From positions 3,658,001 through 3,722,000 of the forward strand of contig OZ244870.1 of the NCBI GenBank assembly GCA_965221205.1: DNA of 64,000 nucleotides, read 5' to 3'. The number at the start of each line of letters is the position of its first letter. Positions within the stretch are counted from its first letter, which is position 1. Shown piece by piece: positions 17,042 to 26,838 of this stretch. The notes below the pieces were generated by a model, which saw nothing but the letters and a program-made list of their open reading frames with translations, was not told the DNA's origin and made no database searches. Both the position numbers and the translations under genes were made by a program. This DNA comes from CBDFMG01 sp965221205 [NCBI: bacterium]. GTDB taxonomy: Bacteria > SM23-31.

Positions 17042-18316
17042 GTGAAACGATTCAAGCTTGATCTGCCTACACAAATTCTTATCGGTCTTGCACTGGGGAT
17101 TATTGCCGGATTTCTGTTTAAGGAGAACATTCTCTGGGTTCGCCCATTCGGGCAGGCGTTTATCCGGTTGATCACCATGATTGTTGTGCCGCTTGTATTC
17201 GCATCACTGCTTGTTGGCACAGCAAGTATTGGTGACCCGAAACGGCTTGGCAGAATTGGCAGCAAAACACTTCTGTTTTTTCTCATTACGACGATTATTT
17301 CGAGCGTGATCGGCCTGACACTCGCAAACATTTTTCAGCCCGGCAGTGATCTTCCGACAGAAACACAAAGGTTGCTCCTTGAACGGTATGAGAACACGGC
17401 CCAGCAGGGTGAACAGCAGATGCTGGAAGCACCATCTTTTTCCGATCAACTTGTGAACATCATTCCTAATAATCCTGTGCGCGCTTTGACCGATGCAACG
17501 ATGCTCCAAATCATATTTTTTGCTATGTTTCTCGGTGTGACACTGACACTGCTGCCAGAGGACCGGTCGAAACCGATTCTGGCGTTTTTCAACGGACTCA
17601 ATGACGCGATGATCAAGATGGTCATGATAATTATGAAAGTTGCCCCTATCGGAGTTTTTGCACTGATTGCCGTTATTATCGGTGAATTCGGCTACGATTT
17701 ATTGATTTCACTCAGTGCATTTACTGTCATCACCATAGCTGGTTTTCTCATTCACTTGTTCACGATCTATCCTCTTGCACTTAAATTGCTCACAAAGATG
17801 AAAGTTTCATTTTTCTTTAAAGGAATCAAGCCGGCACAGCTCATTGCATTTTCGACCACATCTTCGGGAGCGACTCTACCGGTCAATATGGAGTGCTGTG
17901 AGGACAACCTCAATGTTCCGAAGAATATATGCAGTTTTGTCCTGCCGCTTGGTGCAACTATAAATATGAACGGGACATCACTCTATCAGGGAGTTGCTGC
18001 ACTGTTCATAGCTACTGTTATGGGAATAAAGGTGTCGTTCACTACACAGGTATCAATTGTTGTTATTGCGACACTTGCAGCAGTCGGAACGGCCGGTGTG
18101 CCGGGGGCATCGATCATAATGCTGGCAGTAGTTTTGACTCAGCTCAATATTCCGCTCGAAATGATCGCACTTGTTCTCGGAGTCGACAGAATCATCGATA
18201 TGTTCCGGACAACACTGAATATTACCGGTGATGCTGTCTGTGCGGTGTACGTATCGCATTCGGAAAAGCTGACCGGAAACGATCTGCCTGAGGCAGCGCC
18301 AAAAACCGAAAGTTAA
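17042..18316 (+). CDS. Dicarboxylate/amino acid:cation symporter (DAACS family)
   Basis: The multi-pass membrane protein of about 424 residues is of the GltP/GltT/DctA type. Family hallmarks are the serine-rich re-entrant loop AFSTTSSGATLPVNMECCE (about 285-300), the GATINMNGT motif (about 315) and the second hairpin with AAVGTAGVPGASI. The final region DRIIDMFRTTLNITGDA contains the Asp and Asn that bind substrate and sodium. It imports glutamate, aspartate or C4-dicarboxylates with sodium or protons. I prefer the GTG at 17042, with AGGG 7 nt upstream, over the GTG at 17036. It is followed by a second glutamate transporter of another family. Confidence 0.95.
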   Translation: MKRFKLDLPTQILIGLALGIIAGFLFKENILWVRPFGQAFIRLITMIVVPLVFASLLVGTASIGDPKRLGRIGSKTLLFFLITTIISSVIGLTLANIFQPGSDLPTETQRLLLERYENTAQQGEQQMLEAPSFSDQLVNIIPNNPVRALTDATMLQIIFFAMFLGVTLTLLPEDRSKPILAFFNGLNDAMIKMVMIIMKVAPIGVFALIAVIIGEFGYDLLISLSAFTVITIAGFLIHLFTIYPLALKLLTKMKVSFFFKGIKPAQLIAFSTTSSGATLPVNMECCEDNLNVPKNICSFVLPLGATINMNGTSLYQGVAALFIATVMGIKVSFTTQVSIVVIATLAAVGTAGVPGASIIMLAVVLTQLNIPLEMIALVLGVDRIIDMFRTTLNITGDAVCAVYVSHSEKLTGNDLPEAAPKTES

Positions 18317-18420
18317 TGTTCTTTTGTGATAAACTATTACCACAATGGTATATAATCGAAATTAAATGAGACATAATATTTTAACTCAACTACATAATAA
18401 TAATAGATTGGGAGAAGTCC

Positions 18421-19809
18421 ATGACCGTCATTATATATTCACTTTCGGGATTATGTATATTGCTATTAATCGGAAAATATCTCCGTGTAAGAGTCGGCTT
18501 ATTTCAGAAGATTTTTCTCCCTTCATCTGTTATAGCAGGGATGATCGGACTGATTGCCGTTCAGATGCTGCTCAGTGTTGATGATTCCGAAACATTCAAG
18601 TCAGTCAGGTCAATCTGGGGCCAAAGCCCGGGTTTTCTCATTAACATTGTCTTTGCCACACTTTTTCTCGGCAAGAAGATTCCCGATATGCGGACAATCT
18701 GGCAACGGGGTGGTGTGCAGGTAATTTATGGCCAGATGGTCGGGTGGGGGCAATATGTAATCGGTCTACTCCTTGTCATAGTGCTGCTTGTTCCTGTATT
18801 TAATGTCAATCCTATGATAGCCGCGATCATTCCGATCGGGTTCGAGGGTGGTCACGGGACAGCAGCGGGACTGATGGATACCTTTACCGAATTGGGCTGG
18901 GAAGAAGGCAGGGACCTTGCACTCGGATCAGCAACAGTCGGTGTGCTTTTCGGTGTTGTCATCGGGATGATTCTAATAAATATTGCATCGCGAAAAGGAC
19001 AGACACAGGTAATGCAGGACCCGAAGAACCTACCGATTCATGTAAAACAGGGACTCTCTGAGAAAGGCAGCCGTGATACGGCCGGGTCGTTGACAACAGC
19101 GGTTGATTCCATCGAACCACTAGCATTCCATTTTGCCATCGTGGGACTCGCCATTTTTATTGGTTATATATTCTTGCAACTTCTCATTGTGTTCGAAAGC
19201 GCATATTTGCTTCCATTTGGAATGCCGAAGATCATGGCGCGTTTTCCTCTATTTCCGCTTGCCATGCTCGGAGGAGTTTTAATACAAAAAGTATTCGACA
19301 AATATGACAAACGCGACCTGCTTGATCATGCCCTTATGATGAGATTGAACGGATTAGCGCTTGATTTTTTGATTGTATCGGCACTTGCCACTATATCATT
19401 ACAGGCTATATGGGCAGATATTATTCCTTTTATACTTCTTATGATTTTTGGAGTCGGGTGGAATGTCGTGTGTGTGCTCTATCTTGCTCCCTACCTGTTT
19501 TGGGATTCGGTTTTCGAAAGAAGCATAGCCGATTTCGGGCAGTCTATGGGTGTGACGGCAACGGGACTTATCCTGCTTCGTGTTGTCGATCCGAAATCGG
19601 AAACCGGTGTTTTAGAAGCATTCGGATACAAACAGCTTATTCATGAACCGATCCTCGGTGGAGGACTCTTTACAGGTGCAGCACTTCCTTTTATTCATTC
19701 GTCGGGATTAGGTCCCGTCAATACTCTCTTCCTTACAGCAGGGATGGTCGTTTTATGGCTCATTTTTTACCGCCTTGCTTTTTACAAAATAAAAAGATCG
19801 TATCAGTAA
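18421..19809 (+). CDS. gltS: Sodium:glutamate symporter (GltS/ESS family)
   Basis: This 462-residue multi-pass membrane protein contains family motifs IGFEGGHGTAAGL (about 139-151) and, in the second half, FGQSMGVTATGLILLR (about 369-384), which matches the pattern of the paired GltS re-entrant loops. It imports glutamate with sodium. It is longer than the roughly 400-residue enteric protein, owing to a longer loop around residues 195-235. ATG follows TGGGAGAAG. It is 104 nt after the DAACS symporter and may be co-transcribed, so two unrelated glutamate-type carriers sit side by side. Confidence 0.93.
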   Translation: MTVIIYSLSGLCILLLIGKYLRVRVGLFQKIFLPSSVIAGMIGLIAVQMLLSVDDSETFKSVRSIWGQSPGFLINIVFATLFLGKKIPDMRTIWQRGGVQVIYGQMVGWGQYVIGLLLVIVLLVPVFNVNPMIAAIIPIGFEGGHGTAAGLMDTFTELGWEEGRDLALGSATVGVLFGVVIGMILINIASRKGQTQVMQDPKNLPIHVKQGLSEKGSRDTAGSLTTAVDSIEPLAFHFAIVGLAIFIGYIFLQLLIVFESAYLLPFGMPKIMARFPLFPLAMLGGVLIQKVFDKYDKRDLLDHALMMRLNGLALDFLIVSALATISLQAIWADIIPFILLMIFGVGWNVVCVLYLAPYLFWDSVFERSIADFGQSMGVTATGLILLRVVDPKSETGVLEAFGYKQLIHEPILGGGLFTGAALPFIHSSGLGPVNTLFLTAGMVVLWLIFYRLAFYKIKRSYQ

Positions 19810-20302
19810 CAAACAAACTTTGTGGCAAACATGTACATCACTTCTCCAAAAAAACCAACTATTGTGCTTGTACCGTCGTATGTAGTGTACATGACAGTTT
19901 TTCGGGAATATTGTATCTTCATTTCATGTTTTGATCCGGCAGAAACTTCTCGATGCCGATGATTTCATTGTAAAACGGGCATCTATTGATTCTTGTATTG
20001 AACCTGCTGAAGTGTTATGTCGATTCTGATATATATGAGCTTGTAGGATCCACACAGCTTCTCGTCGTTGTTGTAGGGGAGACAGCATAACACACATTCG
20101 TGTAACTATCCGGAATTTTTCTTGGAATAACTATTAGGAAAAAACCGTGATTGTTGAAATATTCAACACATTTTTTACCATAATAGACGACAAAAACACT
20201 TGACTTAATACAAAAAATGCAGTAATATTCATAAAAAATTCCAAAAACCGTTAAGCTTATTCGCCGACCTGCAGATATTATTAGTGGAGGAGGAATATTT
20301 AG
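19810..20302. other. Intergenic region upstream of flgM
   Basis: No gene is supported here. The only notable item is the possible sigma-28-like promoter near 20243-20270. Confidence 0.5.
20243..20270 (+). promoter_or_regulatory. Possible sigma-28 (FliA-type) promoter of flgM
   Basis: CAAAAACC (20242-20249), 13 nt, then GCCGACCT (20263-20270) loosely fits the TAAA...GCCGATAA pattern of flagellar class 3 promoters and lies about 33 nt before the flgM ATG. Matches are partial, so it is a candidate only. Confidence 0.3.
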
Positions 20303-20605
20303 ATGATAAAAGTAAGCTCTATAGCACAATCCGTACAGAGTCAGCAGGTCCAAAGGCAGGGACGGAACTCCGAAGTTTCTGCGGGCAAACAAGCGAACGA
20401 CAAAGTGGAAATTTCTTCTGAAGCTAGAAAACTGCAGGATTCATCTTCTCTTCAGGCTGCCGCTACAAAAGCAGTTCAAGGTGCATCCGATGTTCGTGAC
20501 GATAAAATTGCCAAAGTCCGGCAGAAAATTGCCGATGGATTTTATGATCAGCAAAATATAACATCGGCATTAGCGGATAAACTGCTTAAGGAATTTGACA
20601 TTTAA
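20303..20605 (+). CDS. flgM: Anti-sigma-28 factor FlgM
   Basis: The 100-residue product has a polar, Gln/Ser-rich, probably disordered N-terminus and the conserved FlgM C-terminus (RDDKIAKVRQKIADGFYD...ADKLLKEF, about 70-100). FlgM holds sigma-28 inactive until the hook-basal body is complete, then is exported. An excellent ribosome site (GGAGGAGGA) lies upstream. It is intact, unlike the other motility-related genes in the window, and has no flagellar neighbours here. Confidence 0.88.
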   Translation: MIKVSSIAQSVQSQQVQRQGRNSEVSAGKQANDKVEISSEARKLQDSSSLQAAATKAVQGASDVRDDKIAKVRQKIADGFYDQQNITSALADKLLKEFDI

Positions 20606-20724
20606 CGGTTATTGTGCATCAGTGAATATATTTTTTTTAAGATATGATAGGAGTTATATAATCGGTGTGCCCTATTAGCATTATTTCCTCTTGAATTATT
20701 TTTCGCCAATCACATTTCCTCCTC

Positions 20725-20754
20725 ACAGACCACTTCTACCCGGTCTGTTTTTTA
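20725..20754 (+). terminator. Intrinsic terminator after flgM
   Basis: ACAGACC (20725-20731) pairs with GGTCTGT (20742-20748), followed by a T-run. It lies about 120 nt after the flgM stop. Confidence 0.85.
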
Positions 20755-20897
20755 TTTATAAATACCAATTTATTTATTACATTAAGCATTCACAACAATG
20801 CAGAAACATGCTTTTTCTTTGTATGTGAACCGGTAAAACGGATCTTGAAGTATCGTACTCAATCGATCATCTATGCTTTTGCAACTCAAAGGAAATT

Positions 20898-22238
20898 ATG
20901 CCTGAAATAACACCACGAACATTTAAAGGGACGAGGGACCTCCTCCCTGATGGCATGAGAATCAGGGAACATATTATCGCAATCATGAAATCGGTATTCA
21001 CCCGTTACGGGTTTGCTCCGTTGGAGACTCCGGCTGTTGAATTTCTTGACATACTATCGGGTAAGTACGGTGATGAAGCCGATAAGCTGCTCTATCCGCT
21101 TGCTTATAAAGGTGGAAAAGAGCTCGCACTCCGATACGATCTGACCGTTCCACTTGCCCGAGTTGTAGCGATGAATCCGCATCTCCCGAAACCGTTTAAG
21201 CGGTATCAGATTCAACCCGTTTGGCGGGCGGACAATCCGCAATTAAAACGGGGCAGATACCGCGAGTTTTACCAATGCGATGTCGATATCGTCGGTTCGC
21301 ATGAAATTCTTGCCGATGCAGAGATCGTTGCTCTGATGGCAGATATATTTGATGAACTTCATATCGGGCACTTTCTGATCCGTATCAACAGCAGAAAAAT
21401 CCTTAGTGGGCTCATAACCGGATCAGGATTTGACAATAACGCTCAACAGGATGTGTGCAGATCGATCGATAAACTCGAGAAAGAGGGACTGCAGGTTATC
21501 GAGCATGAACTGCTTCAGAAAGGTTTTCCTCAAGTGGCGGTTCAACGCATTACGAGTATACTGCATGAACGGAAACAGAACTCAAATACACTTGAATTCA
21601 TAAAAGCTGCCGTTCCGACTTCGGAATTACTGGAAGCTGGAATTGAAGAAATAAGCACCATATATTCCGCCCTTGCCACAATGGGTATTGATAAGGAGAA
21701 CGTTGAATTCGACTTCACTCTTGCCCGCGGTCTCGATTACTATACAGGACCTATTTATGAAGTGGTTCTGCCTTCACGCCCTGAGATCGGCTCTATTGCT
21801 GGCGGTGGCAGATATGACGATCTGGTCGGTTTGTTTTTAAAAGATTCTATTCCGGCAGTTGGAACATCCTTCGGATTAGACAGAATTCATGCGGTTATGC
21901 AGAATAGTGAAAGTGCCGATTCTCTTCAGCAGTCCGATTCCGATTTTCTTGTGTGTTATTTCAATGAATCATTACGAGACGATTGCCTGTGCATAGCACA
22001 ATTGCTCAGGAATGGAGGAATCCGCACTGAACTCTATTATCGTCCTGATAAAATGAAAAAACAATTCAGCTATGCAGATAAAAAGCATATACCTTTTGTC
22101 TTGATTTTTGGTGATGATGAGAAGAAAGCAAATTCTGTTACAATAAAAGAAATGGGTACCGGAGCACAATCTTCTTTCGAATTGGGCAAACTGGCCGAAA
22201 AAGCACAAAAGCTCATTGAGGGAAAATATTCAGCTTAG
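20898..22238 (+). CDS. hisS: Histidyl-tRNA synthetase
   Basis: The 446-residue class II synthetase shows motif 2 around FKRYQIQPVWRADNPQLKRGRYREFYQCDVD (about 94-124), the HisRS-specific ARGLDYYTGPIYE (about 276-288) and motif 3 with GTSFGLDRI (about 327). The C-terminal anticodon-binding domain spans about 350-446. It charges tRNA-His with histidine. The gene looks intact, with a normal length. AAAGGAAA precedes the ATG. It stands alone, with the thioredoxin gene 168 nt downstream. Confidence 0.97.
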   Translation: MPEITPRTFKGTRDLLPDGMRIREHIIAIMKSVFTRYGFAPLETPAVEFLDILSGKYGDEADKLLYPLAYKGGKELALRYDLTVPLARVVAMNPHLPKPFKRYQIQPVWRADNPQLKRGRYREFYQCDVDIVGSHEILADAEIVALMADIFDELHIGHFLIRINSRKILSGLITGSGFDNNAQQDVCRSIDKLEKEGLQVIEHELLQKGFPQVAVQRITSILHERKQNSNTLEFIKAAVPTSELLEAGIEEISTIYSALATMGIDKENVEFDFTLARGLDYYTGPIYEVVLPSRPEIGSIAGGGRYDDLVGLFLKDSIPAVGTSFGLDRIHAVMQNSESADSLQQSDSDFLVCYFNESLRDDCLCIAQLLRNGGIRTELYYRPDKMKKQFSYADKKHIPFVLIFGDDEKKANSVTIKEMGTGAQSSFELGKLAEKAQKLIEGKYSA

Positions 22239-22406
22239 CATATTGACCCACACATGAGCAGACAAATTTATTTGAAAAAGTATTTGAATTTTTGATGATT
22301 CAACTTTACATTTATGGATGTAAAAATCATGGAACTATCAAAAAATATTTTACGTTCTAATTAGCGGACATTATGATGATGACGCTCTGTATTTGAGGAG
22401 GATTTT

Positions 22407-22733
22407 ATGGCTAATACTAATACATTTACTGACAGCAACTTTGACGAGGAAGTTCTGAAATCATCAGTTCCAGTACTTGTAGATTTCTGGGCTGAATGGT
22501 GTGCGCCCTGCAAAATGGTCGCTCCGTCAATCGAAGAATTAGCTTCTGAATATGAAGGAAAACTAAAAGTTGGAAAAGTCGATGTGGACTCCAATCCGAA
22601 TATCGCATCGACCTATCAGATACGCAGTATCCCTTCGATAGTGTTTTTCAAAGACGGCAAAGTGGCAGACCAGATCGTTGGAGCAGTGCCGAAAAAACAG
22701 ATCGATAGTATGGTTGTCACGGTAATAGCGTAA
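22407..22733 (+). CDS. trxA: Thioredoxin
   Basis: The 108-residue thioredoxin fold protein has the redox motif WCAPCK (residues 31-36), the buried-Asp region VDFWAEW and the cis-proline loop [10 protein letters not shown]. It is a cytosolic disulfide reductant with no signal peptide. Ribosome site GAGGAGG precedes the ATG. A second, exported thioredoxin-like protein follows 15 nt downstream, so the two are probably co-transcribed. Confidence 0.97.
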   Translation: MANTNTFTDSNFDEEVLKSSVPVLVDFWAEWCAPCKMVAPSIEELASEYEGKLKVGKVDVDSNPNIASTYQIRSIPSIVFFKDGKVADQIVGAVPKKQIDSMVVTVIA

Positions 22734-22748
22734 CATGCAAGGCTTTTT

Positions 22749-23312
22749 GTGAGAATAAATAATGGCAAATCTCGTTATGTAATCCTTGTATTTGCGGCGA
22801 TTGGTTTCACTGCGGTTTTATCATATAATGCGCAGGACCATTCCGCTGACAATTCAGTAGCAGATGAATACGCCGCTAATAAAGGTGAACTTGCCTGGGT
22901 CGGCTTCGATGAAGGGATGAAAAGAGCTGCAAGTGAAAACAAACTTATTCTCGTAGATGTGTATACTGATTGGTGCCATTGGTGTAAAGAAATGGATAAA
23001 AATGTATACGCCAATGATTCTATAATCGAATTAATCGGTAGAAATTATATCCCAGTCAAGCTTAATGCCGAATCGGATGATGTTATAGTTTTTAACGATG
23101 AATTCATTACGAAACGTCAGTGGACTGCAAATATGGGTGTTACCGGTTATCCAACCACCATTTTTCTTGACTCCGATGGAGAACCTATTACTCTATTACC
23201 CGGCTATGTCGAAGTACCTCTCTTTACCGATGTGCTGCAATATGTTTCGTTGGAAGCATTAAATGAGAATATTCCGTTCGCAACATGGCAGAAAAATAGA
23301 AACAGAGATTAA
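22749..23312 (+). CDS. Exported or membrane-anchored thioredoxin-like protein
   Basis: The 187-residue product has an N-terminal hydrophobic segment (YVILVFAAIGFTAVLSY, about 10-26) and a thioredoxin-like domain with DVYTDWCHWCKEMD (Cys76, Cys79) and the cis-Pro loop VTGYPTTIFLD. The WCxWCK form resembles the DUF255/thioredoxin_7 proteins that often act in periplasmic disulfide handling. GTG at 22749 follows AAGG and fits the frame. It shares a transcript with trxA and ends at the terminator at 23373. Confidence 0.88.
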   Translation: MRINNGKSRYVILVFAAIGFTAVLSYNAQDHSADNSVADEYAANKGELAWVGFDEGMKRAASENKLILVDVYTDWCHWCKEMDKNVYANDSIIELIGRNYIPVKLNAESDDVIVFNDEFITKRQWTANMGVTGYPTTIFLDSDGEPITLLPGYVEVPLFTDVLQYVSLEALNENIPFATWQKNRNRD

Positions 23313-23672
23313 TGGCGTAATTGATTTTTTCTGTTACCACATACATTACTTACACATATAATGTACCAATAAAAAAGCAGGCACGAGCCTGCTTTTTTAT
23401 TGGTGTTAATATTATCAGGAAAGAAACTGTACGCTGAGTAGATCGTGTCATCAGTCTTGCCTTTTTCAATTCTATTCTCAATTAAATTTCTCTATGTTCC
23501 TGGAAAAGCTGTACTCATACAAACAATTTCGTACTGTAATGGGTAACTTTATAAATTTAGTTATTCAACATGTTTTTAACTAAACAAATCACAATATTTT
23601 CAATAATTACAAATCCGATTCAATTCACTATGAGATTCGAAGTAAATCTGCTTTAAGTAAAATAAATAAAAC
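23313..23672. other. Convergent intergenic region
   Basis: Besides the terminator at 23373-23402 I see only AT-rich sequence between the thioredoxin-like gene and the cytochrome gene. Confidence 0.5.
23373..23402. terminator. Bidirectional intrinsic terminator
   Basis: AAAAAAGCAGGC and GCCTGCTTTTTT form a perfect hairpin with a 4-nt loop (ACGA). It can end both the thioredoxin-like gene and the opposing cytochrome gene. Confidence 0.92.
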
Positions 23673-24254
23673 TTATTGTTTTAAAGGATTTTTCGGATTC
23701 GGATGTTGAATCTGTGCAAAATACTCGTCGAAATCAAATCCCTTAAAGGTCGGACTTTTTTCGTTATGGCATACAACACAATTTTCTTCGGTTGGAATTA
23801 CAAGACCGAGTTCTTTCCATTGTGCAAGCATGCCTTCCGGATCGGCGGCATATTTTTTTGCATTCATAACCGACGCAGCCCGATAGAGACTTCCGGGGCC
23901 GTGGCACGATTCACATTCGATACCATTCCCAGTTTTATATCCTTTGGCAAGCAGATCTTCACTCACACCATACGCTGTTTGGTGACATACGAGACATTCA
24001 CCCGCTTCTTGTGGATTTCCTTCAATACCTGCTTTTACAGCGACGGCTTTTGCCGCATCAGTTCCAAGTGTTTCAAATGCCTGGGCATGCGGACTTTCCT
24101 GCCATATTTTAAATTGTGCACCTTTAGCGGCGGACATATGGCACGCTCTGCACCTTAATACTCCGGCATATTGGGCAGTTTTTTGAGCAAAGAGAGCATT
24201 TGCAGCCACAATAACCACTAGCATTGTCAGTGATACTGTTTTTATGGACTTCAT
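23673..24254 (-). CDS. Periplasmic tetraheme c-type cytochrome (cytochrome c554-like)
   Basis: The 193-residue product has a Sec signal peptide (cut likely after ALFA, about residue 23) and four heme-binding motifs: CRACH (35-39), CLVCH (87-91), CESCH (114-118) and CVVCH (159-163). The CxxCH spacing and the CESCHGPG box resemble the cytochrome c554/NrfA-neighbour family of periplasmic electron carriers. It should shuttle electrons in anaerobic respiration; the partner is unknown. It stands alone on the minus strand. Confidence 0.93.
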   Translation of the reverse strand: MKSIKTVSLTMLVVIVAANALFAQKTAQYAGVLRCRACHMSAAKGAQFKIWQESPHAQAFETLGTDAAKAVAVKAGIEGNPQEAGECLVCHQTAYGVSEDLLAKGYKTGNGIECESCHGPGSLYRAASVMNAKKYAADPEGMLAQWKELGLVIPTEENCVVCHNEKSPTFKGFDFDEYFAQIQHPNPKNPLKQ

Positions 24255-24732
24255 TGTATTCTCCTGATTCCGGATGAACCACGATTCATTCTATTCTAAG
24301 ATATAGTAATAATCCCGGCAAATGATGTATTTTTTTACACAGCAAAAAATATGCGGGAACCATTGGCTACATTAAGACAGAATTTTTATAAATACATAAT
24401 ATTATGTATTAGCAACTGGAATTGCCTTGGTCGTCACGCCAAATGGCATATAAAGGATTGCCCCAATTCTCCTTCAAACAACATATACCGATAAAAGAGT
24501 CCTTTACGTTTAATGTCAGCACATGTGAGTTAAAAAACGGGTAATTGCAGAGCAGCACATACATTCTAAACCGTTTCACAGATTAACAGCTTATCTTTTG
24601 GCACGGGAATTGTAATTACCTAAGTATCTATTTCAGGACTGATTAACTTCGGCGGTTATTTCTCAGTAAATTAATATATTTCCTGATATACAGATTTGCA
24701 AGTATAATAATTCACAGATTAAAATTCTTAAA
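24255..24732. other. Intergenic region before the hemerythrin remnant
   Basis: It is AT-rich, and no coding region, tRNA or repeat is visible. It should carry the promoter of the cytochrome gene on the minus strand. Confidence 0.5.
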
Positions 24733-25040
24733 AATGAAAACGATTGAAAATTGAATTTTTTGCAATATTCAAAGAATAAAATGGCACATCCTAAAGCATG
24801 TCAGGTTACAATAGATTCGAATGCGCGGCACATAATGACAGCGCAGTTTTTTCGGGAGTTTGCCGACCGGTGTCATCATGGTAAAGAAGAAGACATGCTC
24901 TTCGAAGTGATGATCGAAAGCGACTTCAACAGAGAAGCGGGTCCGGTGGCAGTTATGCTCTATAAGCATGATGTCGGACGTGAAAAAGTGCAAGTTATAC
25001 GCAAAGCAGGAGAACCAGATAAGTGGAATGATAAATTAAA
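24733..25040 (+). pseudogene. Hemerythrin-domain gene, 5' part (split by a transposon)
   Basis: It encodes the core of a hemerythrin-like protein: FFREFADRCHHGKEEDMLFEVM followed by REAGPVAVMLYKHDVGR, carrying iron-ligand His and Glu residues. The frame breaks at 25040, where the inserted element starts, and resumes at 29220 with EEAIHAARDF and LLRDHILKED. Joining DKLK to EEAIH across one AAATTAAA copy restores the frame exactly. The extreme 5' end is also damaged: MKTIEN at 24733 looks like the native start but meets a stop, and about 20 codons before KMAHP seem lost. Such proteins bind a di-iron centre and sense or carry oxygen or NO. Confidence 0.85.
25033..25040 (+). repeat. 8-bp target-site duplication, left copy
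   Basis: AAATTAAA here is identical to 29220-29227. It directly abuts the element's terminal GGG. Confidence 0.92.
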
Positions 25041-25180
25041 GGGAATTATATACATAAATAAAAATCGGTAACTATATATTCTACATATTAAGGGTCCGTG
25101 AACTCCCGACACCCCGCTGTACTTGAACATCAATATAAGCTACTAATTTTACTTATTTTGATTTAACTGTCATTAGCTAA

Positions 25181-26137
25181 TTAAATGGATAATGAATAGG
25201 GCAAAGATTTAATATAAGTTTCCATAAAACCCCAGTCTGGTATGTTTGAATAAGTTACGGGTAGTCTTATATATTCAGTCTTTATTCTTGTTTGACTCCT
25301 CTTTCTTCCGTAGTTATATCTATATTGCTCCATATTCAAAATTGTTACAACGAACATGGCAATATATTTGCTCATTTTAAATTTTGGAATCATTTTTTCA
25401 ACATGATCACTTGCTGAAAAAGATATGCGCTGATAAGAGCAATAACCGATAACGGCGCTATCAAGAGTTAGACACTCTCTATCTTCTGTATAAAAGTCAT
25501 AAAATCCTGCGATACCATTATTTGTTGCTTGTGTTGTCACATAGGGGTATATCCCCTTGCCATATTCTTTCAAATTTAATAATGAGGTTGTTTTACTCCC
25601 TACTATTTTAAAAAGAGAAGACAATTTAAAAAATGCCCAATTATCAACTTCTAAATTCAATTTTTTTTCTAAAACCGAACCCTGTGTTATTTTGTCAATT
25701 TTACTTATGTCTATTTGAGTGAATTTAAAAGGAACTTTCTCAGGTACCAATAATGTATTTAATGTTTTATTTGCCTCTCTACCATGAGAAATATATATTT
25801 TTCTGTTTAATTCTATTGCCTTACAATAAAATACTTTTTCACTAAAAGACATTTCTCGTTTTGGAGTTAATATTTTTATATTTTGTGCAGTATAAAATGC
25901 CTCTGGTTGCACAAAAGAACTTAACAAATATGATCCTCCCAAGGTAACAGTGATTAATCCGCCAGTGAAAGGCTCTATATGGTTAAATTTTGAGACTTTA
26001 CACATAACCCCAAGATTCCCCTCCCTACTTCGTGAAATAAAGTTAATATCGCTGTCAGGACCAGTATCAAGTTTGTACAAATCAAACTGATTTCCGTATT
26101 GAATATCAAAAACAGTATTTAAAGGTATTAACGTCAT
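25181..26137 (-). CDS. Restriction-modification specificity subunit (HsdS-like)
   Basis: The 318-residue product has two similar halves, each starting with a short hydrophobic-aromatic recognition segment (LNTVFDIQYGNQFDLYKL near the start; LSSLFKIVGSKTTSLL near 175). This arrangement is typical of two target-recognition domains in type I or BcgI-like S subunits. Further cues are LITVTLGGSYLLSSF and SQTRIKTEYIRLPV. It would give DNA sequence specificity to the adjacent methylase. Its ATG overlaps the TAA of the upstream methylase gene (TAATG), so the two form one unit. The gene itself looks intact, but its partner is truncated, so the system is probably inactive. Confidence 0.75.
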   Translation of the reverse strand: MTLIPLNTVFDIQYGNQFDLYKLDTGPDSDINFISRSREGNLGVMCKVSKFNHIEPFTGGLITVTLGGSYLLSSFVQPEAFYTAQNIKILTPKREMSFSEKVFYCKAIELNRKIYISHGREANKTLNTLLVPEKVPFKFTQIDISKIDKITQGSVLEKKLNLEVDNWAFFKLSSLFKIVGSKTTSLLNLKEYGKGIYPYVTTQATNNGIAGFYDFYTEDRECLTLDSAVIGYCSYQRISFSASDHVEKMIPKFKMSKYIAMFVVTILNMEQYRYNYGRKRSQTRIKTEYIRLPVTYSNIPDWGFMETYIKSLPYSLSI

Positions 26138-26783
26138 TAGTTCAAAACTTTAAATGCAATATATTTCTTTAACTCTTGTATAAAAATATCCTCAGATAGA
26201 ACAGAATAATCTGTCTCCATATATGCCTCGGTACACCATTCCATTTCTGCCGTTACAATCTTATTAGTACTAAACCCAATTTCCTTCTTTCTGTTAAGAA
26301 AGTTTGTAAGCCATTTTTCTTTTATACCTTCCCATTTTCCATAAGCATCAATTCTTCCTTTTCCTTTTCTTTTAACAAAGCCATCCTCTTTGTAATAACC
26401 AAAATATGTTTCTTTATTCTTTGGGTGTGACCTGTGTGCAGTAATAATCATAATGCAGGAAACCACTCCTACTTTAGAGTTATTGAACAATTCATTCGGC
26501 ATAGATAAAACAGCTTCAAGAGTATGGTCTTTTAACAATCTTTTTTTCAACTCCAATCCTTTTCCACTTTGATCTATGGCACACTGCATTGGAACAATGG
26601 CTATACACGTGCCTCCATTAGTTAGGCATTCCAAGTTACACAAGACATACTCTAATTCATCTCTATCCTTTTTCTTATCACTCTTGTATGGTGGATTTAA
26701 AAAACCAACATTTGGTTTTTTACTTTTTATTTCTGTCTTCACATCTTCATCACAACAATCTCCTTTTATTACACTTGTTTTAC
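26137..26783 (-). pseudogene. N6-adenine DNA methylase (HsdM/BcgI-like), 5' end lost
   Basis: The C-terminal half of a type I/BcgI-like N6-adenine methylase contains the catalytic NPPY motif in VGFLNPPYKSDKKKDRD, followed by GGTCIAIVPMQCA and LEAVLSMPNELF, as in HsdM proteins. The frame runs straight into the IS3-family end at 26784. The SAM-binding motif and N-terminal helical domain, which should lie upstream, are absent. The remaining reading frame has no defects. It is paired with the downstream hsdS-like gene. Confidence 0.82.
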
Positions 26784-26838
26784 TGACCTGCCCCAATTGT
26801 TTGGGCCACTTTTTAAGTTAGTCAATTCATCGATATAT